Source: Trematomus loennbergii
Lineage: Eukaryota > Chordata > Actinopteri > Perciformes > Nototheniidae
DNA length: 64,000 bases
Assembly: GCA_012861695.1 (NCBI GenBank)
Contig: JAAOOA010000033.1
Coordinates: forward strand, 9,168,325 to 9,232,324
Direction: 5' to 3'
Part shown: positions 13,203 through 23,520 of the stretch, piece after piece
Numbering within the stretch: position 1 is the stretch's first letter
How the letters are laid out: every line of letters starts with the position of its first letter
Position numbers and translations under genes: made by a program
The notes under the pieces: generated by a model
What the model was told of the DNA's origin: nothing
Seen by the model: the letters and a program-made list of their open reading frames with translations, nothing else
Databases searched by the model: none

Positions 13203-13265
13203 CTTTCATTAGTGAATTAAACTTTGTGCCCTTTATAGTCTGTGTCCAATATTGTGTATTTGTAT

Positions 13266-13351
13266 ATATTGTATATATCCTATATATATATATATATATC
13301 CTATATATATATATATATATATACACTAATCGTGTCCGTAGCGGGACCGTA

Positions 13352-13390
<39 letters not shown>

Positions 13391-13424
13391 TATATATATG
13401 CTACGGTCCCGCTACGGACACGAT
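13266..13424. repeat. (TA)n tracts with a perfect 25-bp hairpin
   Basis: Two TA-rich runs (13266-13321 and 13353-13400) surround a perfect inverted repeat. The 25-bp arm 13329-13353 (starting atcgtgtccgtagcggg) is exactly complementary to 13400-13424, and pairing continues into the TA loop. It lies in the 3' part of the hAT element and may be a small palindromic insertion. Confidence 0.9.
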
Positions 13425-13651
13425 AGCAGTCATTTAGTGTGCATACGTGTAATTAAACCCATGATATCAAAATCTCACTCCAGCCAAGTACCCAAAGTTG
13501 GCAACCCTGATTTACCTCTATTTTTGACATTCAATCTCTGGACCTCTTTTCCTACCCTTGTTGCTTTATGCCCATGCCAAGATGAGCTTAATGTAAAAAA
13601 TGAACAGGTTCTGTTGTGCTAAACCAGGGGTAGCCAACACGGTGCCCGCGG

Positions 13652-14393
13652 CCACACAGCCTCGCTCGGCCCCGCTCGGTATGGCTGGGCCTCGTTAGGA
13701 CTGGCTCACTTTATGGCGCATTTCCATTACAGTTTAGGAACTGGGGTAGTATCTATAGTAACGCAGTGTAGGCGGAGCCGTGACGTGATCTTCAGAGAAC
13801 CCCAGAAAAACAACACAGCCGTTAGCTGTTAGCACTCAGAGCTCACAGCTCCTCATATATGTTCAGAAACTAGACAAAAGTTAAACAAGTACAAACCACA
13901 GACTGCCTGTGTCATGGTGAATACAGTCGCTGCTTTATTTATGTCTGTATAGGCCGTTGTTGTGAGTGTGGACGGTCGGAGCATATACTGCGTTAGCTTA
14001 GCCAATCTCCATTTAGAACACACGCATTTTAAAAAGTTTTTCGCCTGCCGTCTGTCTGCAGACTTGACAAAGCATTAATTCATGGTTTTTACTAACCGGT
14101 ATCAGTATGTTGTTACTTCGGCATCATTTTGAAACGTGTATTACAATTAAATCACGGTCAAATATGTCCATCTTGTTGTAGTTGTAGCCCCCTTGCCAGC
14201 GATGCTCTCTCTAGTTTAGCATACTCAGCCCGACTCAGCCTCGTTGTCTCTGGCCCTGGATTTTATGAGGCCAGAAAAACTGTGAATTAGGACCCGCCGG
14301 CCGGTACTAGGCCAAGTGGAACGCAACCAAAGACGGGCCGCTGACGTCACAGCCCTCTTAAACCGTGCTCCGCGCTGTAGTGGAAACGCGCCA
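13652..14393. mobile_element. PIF/Harbinger-like MITE, copy 1 (left end truncated)
   Basis: Nearly identical to the complete copy at 20211-20966 over its length, but the left terminal repeat is missing: it starts within the ccacacagcctcgctcgg segment. The right end finishes CTGTAGTGGAAACGCGCCA at 14393, followed by TAA and then an inverted 33-bp copy of its own right end. Non-coding. Confidence 0.85.
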
Positions 14394-14429
14394 TAATGGC
14401 GCGTTTCCACTACAGCGCGGAGCACGGTT
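14361..14429. repeat. Perfect 33-bp palindrome around TAA
   Basis: Arm 14361-14393 is the exact reverse complement of 14397-14429 with only TAA (14394-14396) between them. It is made of two oppositely oriented copies of the right terminus of the TGGCGCG-type MITE. Confidence 0.95.
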
Positions 14430-14844
14430 TCCACTACAGTCGCCCGCAGGGGCAACGTGAGTCGCCCGCGGGCATTTTCTAAAATAGCTCGCCAAGCAAA
14501 TCCAAAATGTATAAAATACACAAAACAAAAAAGGAAATGTAATTAAAAGAATCTACCCTATGCATAAACTAAACCTAAATCATAGCGAACTCTATCTACT
14601 TACTACAACTCTATAGGCTTGTTTGAGACGAGCTGCGGCTCGCCTCGAAAGTAGACGAGAATAGCCGATCGCAGCCGGGGGAGGTCTCAAAAAGCTCGCC
14701 TGAAGTCGGACAGCTCGGAGTCGGCTTCTTCTTCTTCTTCTTCTTCTTCTCTCGGTTTTTTGGCGGATTTCAAACAACTTTAAGGTGCATACCGCCACCT
14801 CCGGAGTCGGCTTGACTCGGTTTGCATTTATAAATGCACACGGC

Positions 14845-15093
14845 ATCTATTGCACGTCTGTCCGTCCTGGGAGAGGGATCCCTCCTCTGATGCTCTCCCT
14901 GAGGTTTCTCCCATTTCCCCTTTAAACTGTGGGTTTTTCTCTGGAAGTTTTTCCTTGTATGATGTGAAACGTAAGGACAGAGGGTGTCGTATTGTCATAC
15001 TGATATTCTGTACAAACTGTGAAGTCCACTGAGACAAATGTAACATTTGTGATATTGGGCTATATAAATAAACATTGATTGATTGATTGATAA
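14845..15093 (+). mobile_element. Non-LTR retrotransposon 3' tail with (ATTG)n
   Basis: The sequence ends ggctatataaataaacattg followed by an ATTG/TTGA tandem tail (about 15072-15092). This is the standard layout of a teleost LINE 3' end. The ORFs overlapping it on both strands are spurious. Confidence 0.65.
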
Positions 15094-15162
15094 AGAATGG
15101 ACAAATGTGTTTAATCGTTAATGTCAGATATGTACTAAGTAAATACATTTGTTCCTGCTCAA

Positions 15163-15500
15163 GATTAGATTCAACTTTATTGTTATTGCACAGATTACAG
15201 GTAGCCTACTGAGACAACGAAATGCAGTTTAGCTTCTAACCAGGAGTGCATAAAGCAGTAAAGTGAAAAGTAATGTACACAATCTACAGAATAAAATATA
15301 GAATGAATTGAATGATGAATAAACAGTGAGGGGTATGAATACACTATATACACAGTAGCCTAGCCTAGTATGAACAGTGTGTTGTATGAATATGCTAAGA
15401 TATATAAAGTATGACAACGGTAAGCAGTGCAAGTATAGTATACAAATATATAGATATTAATTTAATGATGATAAACATTGTGGAACAATGATGAAAAATG
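15163..15500 (-). mobile_element. LINE 3'-region fragment, antisense
   Basis: The motif agattcaactttattgttat followed by acaacgaaatgcagtttagc is a common antisense LINE 3' region in fish genomes (from general familiarity, not a search). It lies immediately downstream of the previous tail. Confidence 0.5.
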
Positions 15501-16162
15501 TGAATGGAAGTGGCGACGTAAAACTGACACAAAACAACAACACACTTGGAGAGAAACTGCGCCGCCTCGCCGCGCCTCGCTCTCAAGTCTGCGGGCGTCT
15601 TTGTCCCGCGAGATTTCAACGTCTCATGTAGGCGAGCCTCCAGAGCAAGTCGGACAAAATGACTAACCATCATGCAACGCACTAGCAAGACGTTGATCGC
15701 AATTGCGCAGGTCTGCGCAGGTCTCGCTTGTCTCAAACAAGCCTAATATCTATCTAACACCCCTCCTCCCCCCACCCCCACAATGAATATCGACCAATCA
15801 CGTTCTTGCTTGATTTGCGGGACCAGCGTTGCAGTCAGGAAGAAAAGCAATGTGGCACCTCCCCGCTGATTTTCCTTCTGGCAGAATCTACACAACACAT
15901 CAGCCCCATTGAACAGCCTATCATGCCAGCCTATACAACACATGACTCGGGGCAGAGTTTTACTCTGCGTGTGTTACAACTTGCATATATATTTATTGCA
16001 CTTGACGCACACACACACGCATGGCGTAATTTCCACCTGGGACAGGGGGGAAATGTCCCCGGCTCTTTTCGAAATCCCGTTTGTGTCCCCCCACTTTACA
16101 AATATGTTTATTATTATTTTTAACGCAAGCCGTCATCGCCACGGAGGAGGACACAGCCTCTG

Positions 16163-16413
<251 letters not shown>

Positions 16414-16730
16414 AGGGAGAGCACACCTTTATCTATTTAATATAAATAATAAGAAATCATTCCAAAAGTTTGAAAGGGGAGTAAAATAAGCATAAATAGA
16501 AAGAAAGAATGCTAACTAGGTAACATAAGATAAGAATAAACCAGTTAAATGATTTGTTATTGGTTGTGATCATATTCTAAAGATGTTTGGATTATTGAAA
16601 AGTATACAGCTCCCTTTCATCTGAGTGTTGAGAGCTGTATCCATCAATTCATGTTGTGCTCAAAGTGCTCCAGATTGATGCATTTCACTTCAACATTTAA
16701 AAAATAATCTTCCCGGGGGTGAATGCCCCG

Positions 16731-16794
16731 GACCCCCCTAGAGGAGGTGAGGACCCCCCTAGAGGAGGTGAGGTCCCCCCCTAGAGGAGGTGAG
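16731..16794. repeat. 21-22-bp tandem repeat, three units
   Basis: Three consecutive units begin gaccccccta, the last with an extra C, and each ends gaggaggtgag. They lie inside the second hAT-type element. Confidence 0.9.
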
Positions 16795-17050
16795 GCCCGT
16801 CCACACCCCCAAATAAAGCAGGTTAAAATAATTAAATTGAATACATGTTCTTTTAGTAAACACTGAAAACGGGTCCCACAGACCCAAACAGCACACAAAG
16901 GTTAAAGGTCAGCATATAATAATGTTAAAATGTGCTAAATATATACACTGCAAAAAACAAAAAAAGAGGAGTAAAAGTAGCCCCCGACTTGTTTTTATTT
17001 TTTGAAAGTAGCCCTCACCCTAAAAAAGGTTGGTGACCCCTGTGCTAAAC

Positions 17051-17914
17051 ATTGGTGGCCTGTAATTGACAGAAACAATATGCTATCATTAAAACATTAA
17101 TTGAAATAGGATAATCTGGTTGAGGTGATATTTGACAGCTGCAATTATCAGAATATTGCCTCGGTGTGATTAGAGTGCAGGTTCATTTAATTTCAGAGAC
17201 CGAAATGTCATTAGTTTTAAAATATAACTGTCAAACCCTGTAGATATTGATAATGGTTTTCTTGAAAACAGATCAACTTTTTTTAAGGATCTCAGGACAC
17301 ATGTACTGTATCTCTCTTCATTCCATCTCCATCGCTTTCTGCAATATTTTCTAACCAACTCTACCTTAATTTCTCCCCTGCTTTGCTGATTCTCCCCCCC
17401 CTCCACACTTCATTGTCACTATGATTTTACATCATACTTTATCTGTGCTTGGGTAATCATGCAGACAACCATGTGCAATTAAAGCTGCCTCTGTAGGAGA
17501 GGGGTTGGTGCAATAGGAAGCTAAGAAGCCCCAGCTTAAGAGAATAACCTGAGTATCAAATACATCAGATGTGTAAATCAGGAAGTCACAATTGCATCTC
17601 ACTGAGAGTACAAACGGAGCTGGGATGTGACGGTGTGACAGGCAAATCATGTTTAGATGGAGGAGAAGAGAGGGAGACTCAAAGGAGGAGAGTAGAAATG
17701 GAGGTCAGGGTGGGGGAGGAGGTGTGGAGAGGAAAAGAGTTGAGAGACAACATCCGGCATGATGTTACATGAGTATGATCAGCTCTGACTTGTCATAATG
17801 TATCAGTGGACGGGAAAGATTATAAACTGTAGACTTTTGTATGTGTGTATGTATTTAAAAGAGCAGCTAATGTTTGTTATATATTACATCTCTTGCACGT
17901 CAGGACAGTGTTCA
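17051..17914. other. Intergenic stretch, no gene seen
   Basis: AT-rich sequence with purine-rich patches near 17655-17740. The ORFs are short and featureless. Confidence 0.5.
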
Positions 17915-18091
17915 AATCTGGATCAGTTTATATCAGATCCGTTGCAGCCCCTTTTTTAGAGATTTGGGTATGGAGGAAAATAGAGAGGGTTGTGTTTTCA
18001 GACACTTGGTGAGTTCCCTGGAACACCGGGGACACATATTCATGTATAAAAGACGTACAAAAGTGCATTTTGCATGATAGGTCCCCTTTAA
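17915..18091. mobile_element. Degenerate right end of the TTAA-flanked element
   Basis: The last 90 bp resemble the end of the copies at 964-1475 and 59071: tgtataaaagac, then gcattttgcatgatagg and a terminal CCCCT next to TTAA (18088-18091). The left half is diverged and its boundary is uncertain. Confidence 0.55.
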
Positions 18092-20207
18092 AGTACTGTT
18101 TTTTACATGATATATTTGAGTCTGAAGCCAATTCCTTGGGCCTGTTGGTATGTCTTTCTATTCTGTCTTGTCTTGGGTTTTTTCCATATTTTGCCAATGA
18201 TGCTTGATGAAAAAGCATCAACATACTGTATTTGCACTGCTAATACAAAACAGGCCAATCCTTCTCTTCCCCAATATTTAAGTTAGTTGCACATTTTCTG
18301 CTTTCACCTGCTGCTACCTGTTTTTGGTTTACACGTCATTTTGAAAACATAGTCCATCCCTTCATGTTGTAATGTTGTTGTATTTTACATGTGTTTTTAT
18401 TTTTTGTTAAGTTATTATGTTGGCAGAATGTTAGCAGTAGCATTGTTGATATGATTTTACATTGTTTAACCTAGCTATTATGCTTCAGTAGTCTAGCAGG
18501 TGCTTTTCCAGGGTTCTTTTTCACCAATTTCCTCTTAACACCAAAACATGTTGTTGCAGGTCTTTCAGATTGATTGTATTCAGATGTTCTTTTGTGCATG
18601 CGTACACGTACAGTGTGTGGGTGTGTGTGGTGATCTCTTGTTTTGGGCTTATGTACAGGATTAAGGCGGAGGATGAGGTTAAATAGACAGAATCTGCAAG
18701 GAGACAACCGAGCCAAGCAAGAGATGGTAAGCTGCTTTTAGGTTTGAAAAAAGGAAATATTAACTACAAGATCATGGACAAAAAGTTAAGTATTTATACA
18801 TTTCTCCTGCTATAGTTAACAATTGCTGATCACTATATGATTAAACTAATACATATAACAAATATAATATCCTTGGTGTTTCTTCCTGCATGTTTTGTGT
18901 ACATGTATTCTTTGTATTGGTTTGGGTTGAGGATTATAAAGGAGCAGTAATATTTCCCGAGGAGGTTGAGGCTGAAAAACCCTTCAGTGATAACATAGCA
19001 GCCTATGCTATAATAGAAATGAGGGGGTGCTTGTTATTTTGTCATTTCTCCTCCATAATCACATTGTGTACGCTCATGTTATTAAAGATGTGCAGTGATA
19101 TATCCCTCTTAAGGTCATCCGTGGATTTGTTTGGAAATCCTTTAATCACAAATGGGATATAAACACAACTGAGCTGCAAAGACAACTGGATTACTTTGAG
19201 TGTTTCCTTCTTTTTGTTGTTACCTTAAAAAGAAGGCTTACTCAATGTAGGTTTGTAACCCTCTCAAGTATCTTGGATTTTATGTTGGGTTTGCCGTCTT
19301 TTCCTCCTCAGTCAATGGGGCTTTTTCCTTTTCCGAGTCGAGTTTCTCTTGTTTTTCCACCACAGCTCCCTGGGCATAGCTACCAATAGCAACCAGGGGG
19401 GAAAACAAAGCACTATCCTCTTCATGTCTTGGTTGCACAATGTTCGATTATTTCCTTTAGTGTGATTATATCAAGCCTTCATTTCCCCAGGAGGTAATAC
19501 AAGGTGTGAGACAGGGTAGTGAAAGCAAGGAAGCCAATCAAAAGACTGATGGCGTCATTATTCCTTCAACATTTAATTCATATTGAAGAATTTAAGAAAA
19601 AGCCAATTTATAAAAGCATAATTCTCTCTTGTATTTTTCAGAAAATGTACCGCGACAATGCCCTTTTTCAACTCTAAGGTTTCCCGTTAAAAAAAAAGAA
19701 TTAATCTGAATTGTGTGTAGAGCATTCAGTTCCCCCACGATGAATAATGGAAATCTATGAGAGGTTAAAGCGCCTTGTGGACTCGATAGACTGAGCACAG
19801 AGACCCAGCCACAGGCTTTCATCTTCATCATTATTAGACCAATTATAAAGCTGGATGGGAAATGGGGAAAGAGAAATTGGGGAAAGAGAGCGAGAGTGGA
19901 AAACAAACTTGACACCTTAGGGAATTCATTTGCTGAATTTGTATAATCACAAAGTACCTTTCCAGAAGTTTGCAGACTTGTTGTTGTAGGTAATGTATGG
20001 CAACAGAGAGCAAATGGGTTCACTATCTATGGTAATGAATTTCTGACATTCATTGTGTAACACTTCATTTCCAATGGATCTCTTCATCATCAGCAGCGAG
20101 GTGCATTCACTGTTTGTTTAGTGTTTAGTCAAGTGTCTTCTTCCTGAGCTCCATTAGAAGGATGGTAACAAAATGCATGAACAATATACCTATTTGCTTT
20201 GACCAAC
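18092..20207. other. Intergenic stretch, no gene seen
   Basis: No gene or bounded repeat was recognised. The minus-strand ORF 20023-19592 (143 codons) has a Phe/Ser/Leu-rich composition and no known motif. Confidence 0.45.
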
Positions 20208-20969
20208 TTATGGCGCGTTTCCACTACACGGCCTCGCTCGGCCCCGCTCGGTATGGCTGGGCCTCGTTAGGACTGGCTCACTTTATGGCGCATTCCCATT
20301 ACAGTTTAGGAACTGGGGTAGTATCTATAGTAACGCAGTGTAGGCGGAGCTGTGACGTGATCTTCAGAGAAACCCTAGAAAAACAACACAGCCATTAGCT
20401 GTTAGCACTCAGAGCTCACAGCTCCTTATATATGTTCAGAAACTAGACAAAAGTTAAACAAGTACAAACCACAGACTGCCTGTGTCATGGTGAATACAGT
20501 CGCTGCTTTATTTATGTCTGTATAGGCCGTTGTTGTGAGTGTGGACGGTCGGAGCATATACTGCGTTAGCTTAGCCAATCTCCATCTAGAAAACACGCAT
20601 TTTAAAAGGTTTTTCCCCTGCCGTCTGTCTGCAGACTTGTCAAAGCATTAATTCATGGTTTTTACTAACCGGTATCAGTATGTTGTTACTTCAGCATCAT
20701 TTTGAAACGTGTATTACAATTAAATCACGGTCAAATATGTCCATCTTGTTGTAGTTGTAGCCCCTTGCCAGCGATGCTCTCTCTAGTTTAGCATACTCAG
20801 CCCGACTCAGCCTCGTTGTCTCTGGCCCTGGATTTTATGAGGCCAGAAAAACTGTGAATTAGGACCCGCCGGCCGGTACTAGGCCAAGTGGAAACGCAAC
20901 CAAAGACGGGCCGCTGACGTCACAGCCCTCTTAAACCGTGCTCCGCGCTGTAGTGGAAACGCGCCATTA
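20208..20969. mobile_element. PIF/Harbinger-like MITE, copy 2 (complete, 756 bp)
   Basis: The element 20211-20966 starts TGGCGCGTTTCCACTACA and ends TGTAGTGGAAACGCGCCA, perfect terminal inverted repeats of 18 bp. TTA lies on both sides (20208-20210 and 20967-20969), fitting the TWA target of PIF/Harbinger elements. It is near-identical to copy 1 at 13652-14393, implying recent amplification. No coding sequence. Confidence 0.9.
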
Positions 20970-22650
20970 TTAGCTTTTGTTGAACTTTAAAATGCATTTT
21001 TTCCATAGATAGAGGACTGTTGATGCTTCCCCTTACATTACACAACTATTTGAAGGGATGTGGATTCTTGACAGGAATAAGGCTTTGGAACCAAAGAAAA
21101 CGTTCAGTTAAATGTTTAGACCAATTTAAACTGTGATCCTTGGCAGACAGTCCTTAAGTTTCAAAGGTTCACCCTGTTTTGTTGGGAGCCCCTATGAACT
21201 TAAGCATTCCCCTTGAAACAGAACGACTCATGTCAAAGTTAAAATATAAAGCTCCTATCATGTTTTACAAACAACCTAAATCAAAGAGTGCTGGAGTGGT
21301 TTAGTGAAAGCACAGCGAATCAAAGCTCTTTGCAATCCACTTCAACACAGCTGTGGGTTTTCTCACCAGCTGCCATGAAAGAAAGTATATACAGAGTAGG
21401 ATACAGGAGACCAACAACTGTAACATTAAATGTAATTCTCAGATATTCTTTACGACACACTAAAAAAATGATTTTCTTCTCCAATAATACATTCATGTGT
21501 AGCTGGAGACAGCTGCTGTGGTATTTGAATGTATGCCTTTGATGGTGCTGGACATACTTTCTAATCCTCACATTTCTGTGGGCTGCCATTGTGTTTATGT
21601 TGGATTTTTGTTCGCTGTTTACTTGATTTTACTCAAGAGTAAACTCCCTCTTCTCAAGTGACATCTGCCAATGCTGTTTCTCTCTTTCAATGCAGCCAGA
21701 CCCTCTTGAATGGAGTGCTTCTTTTTGAAAGCCAAGAAAACCCATTAGATGGAGGGCATTTGGCGGTCTCAATTTCCTGTTGCTCCTTTAGTTATTTCTG
21801 GAAACAAAGAAAAAAACTCTTATCTCACAGGGCATACAACAAACAAGAACACACTGACTATAAACGCTGAGACTTGAAGGAAGCTAAATTAGCTCAGGTT
21901 GTTGTATGAACATATTTTTTAATAGTTAATAGTTATGAGTTAAAACTTTGAACAGAGATGCATTCTGGGCATGCTGTTTATTCCCATACTTTAATTGTAT
22001 TGCTTCCCTGTAGAAATAGCAATAAAGCATGGACTTTTTAATTACTGAGACTTGTTATTTGTCAGCCAGTACAATTAATATAAAATATTTTATCAACTTT
22101 CAGGGTTAATTCTGAATAGGCCAAATTGTGCTCATCGATAATATATGGGATTGCATCTTTGTCCGATAAACTATACTAAACTAATATACTCAATAAGACT
22201 ATAAAACACTGGGCCTTGCAAGAAATTGCCTCTGCATTGATAGTTTATGTAATTCAAATATTTAAAAAGGATATTTGGCTCTGGCTACATTCACTGCCTG
22301 ATTAAATTTGAACTATCAAATTAGTTGAAGGGTTGTGTCAACTCAGAGATACTTCCCTGCACATTTACATTGCTTCCAAAAATGGTCTAAATTGGCCTAC
22401 AGAAATAGTGTGACATTTTAATAACCACCATGTTCAACAATGATGGATTATGCGGTTGTCTCTGTTAGCCTTTTATTATGCTAATAAGGCAAGTTTGACT
22501 GTTGCAAGTTTCCCTCATACATTATGACATGACAGTGGTTTGGAATAGATAAAAGACAAGGATGAAAAATGATACCTGTCGATACTTAAAAAAAACATAT
22601 TTATCATTTGGAGCATGTCAAGATTGCTCAGTTGTCAACACATGATTTTA
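20970..22650. other. Intergenic stretch, no gene seen
   Basis: AT-rich unique-looking sequence. ORFs such as 21288-21542 and its antisense 21589-21320 have no recognisable features. Confidence 0.45.
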
Positions 22651-22656
22651 ATCAAA

Positions 22657-22935
22657 TTAATGTAGTGTCTTTTCCATGGTTCTTCGTCTTTCACTGATGC
22701 ACTGTTTCTCCAGCTGCTGCATGTGATTGTCTCGAGGGCGTGTCTTATTGATTCGTGGTGACTTAAGGTCGTTCTGACAGCCCAGCCGTGTAACAGATTC
22801 CCACTGGTGTGCTTTTGGGAGGGTTGGAGTATGTTTCTTGTTATCCATTCTTTTTTCTACCCACTGGTGGTCTTTCTCTCTCTCCTCCTCTTTACTAGAT
22901 GTTATAGCTGCTCTGTGTATAAGATGAGGGTCCAT
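22657..22935 (-). CDS. Possible short coding exon or ORF, unknown function
   Basis: A minus-strand ORF of 92 codons, unusually hydrophilic for this AT-rich region: rich in Lys, Arg, Glu and His with few hydrophobic runs (EEEREKDHQWVEKRMDNKKH near residue 17). On the minus strand an AG (ctttaaagcag) lies a few bases before the ATG and could be a splice acceptor, but the pyrimidine tract is poor. No family was recognised. It may be a small gene, a terminal exon or chance. Confidence 0.2.
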   Translation of the reverse strand: MDPHLIHRAAITSSKEEEREKDHQWVEKRMDNKKHTPTLPKAHQWESVTRLGCQNDLKSPRINKTRPRDNHMQQLEKQCISERRRTMEKTLH

Positions 22936-23210
22936 GCCACTCTGCTTTAAAGTTGTAATTTTGGGGTTACAATTAAGTCTATATGAGTTTGTCTTTGGTA
23001 AGCCCTAACATGAACAATCGTGTAAGGATGTCAGATGATCATTACCCTTCTTCCTGTTCTTGTTGTTGTAGGTGAAGCTGTTCATGCGGAGCAGTGCAGG
23101 TCGGTGTCTGTGTGCGCCCCATATCAGTTGCAGGTGTCAGGTGGGATAGGAGTTGTTGTCATGGCAATCTGTTTGTAATATTCCAAGTACTGACTACCTA
23201 CAATTCTCTA

Positions 23211-23250
23211 TGCTGCGTTCACACCGGACGCGATGCGATGTTTGGTTCCA
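23211..23250. mobile_element. Orphan terminal repeat of the TGCTGCGTTCACACC MITE
   Basis: It matches the left end of the MITE at 61752 for about 33 bases (TGCTGCGTTCACACCGGACG onward, through gcgatgcgatgtttgg), then diverges. No right end was found nearby, so this is a truncated copy. Confidence 0.8.
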
Positions 23251-23288
23251 CAAAAATACTCACATTTCAGGTGATTTAGCCATGCTAG

Positions 23289-23520
23289 TAAGGCAAGGCA
23301 AGTGTATTTATATAGCACCTTTCAACACAAGGCAATTAAAAATGCTTTACAAAAATGAAAGACATTAAGAGCTTTAAGAAACATATTATAAAATGGCGTT
23401 TAAAAGCAAAAGATATGAAATGGCATTTAAAAACACTCATTTAAAAGCAAAGATAATAAAACATGAATAACAAAGATACATGAATAAAGGTTACAGTGCA
23501 GTGTGAGATACACACATCTG
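23289..23520 (-). mobile_element. LINE/SINE 3' tail, antisense
   Basis: It starts with aaggcaaggcaag, the complement of the (TTGCC)n tail, followed by tttatatagcacctttcaac and acaaggcaatt. This is the reverse of the family at 6755-6908. The end furthest from the tail is uncertain. Confidence 0.7.

Larger units (their letters stand above)
8866..13509 (+). mobile_element. hAT-superfamily DNA transposon, autonomous-type but decayed
   Basis: A 4.64-kb element begins CAGGGTTGCCAACT and ends with its reverse complement AGTTGGCAACCCTG. The CAGGG start is typical of hAT ends. Both sides are flanked by the 7-bp direct repeat atttacc (8859-8865 and 13510-13516); hAT normally duplicates 8 bp, so one end base may have changed. 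The interior holds a spliced transposase gene on the + strand (see 9569-13202), an AT-rich 5' region, and a palindrome with (TA)n near the 3' end. The flanking sequence rejoins cleanly when the element is removed. Confidence 0.88.
14615..15744. mobile_element. TIR element (AGGCTTGTTTGAGAC ends) with LINE tails inside
   Basis: The left end AGGCTTGTTTGAGACGAGC (14615) matches the reverse complement of the right end at 15744 with one mismatch over the outer 19 bases. GC-rich subterminal sequence on both sides shares gtcggac and cgcctcg words. The middle consists of retrotransposon tails, so the original MITE was probably short. The TSD is unclear (flanks tat and aat). It contains a (CTT)n run at about 14725-14750. 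No coding capacity. Confidence 0.7.

Noticed and set aside
19592..20023. 143-codon minus-strand ORF
   Set aside because: Hydrophobic chance composition, no motif, no splice context.
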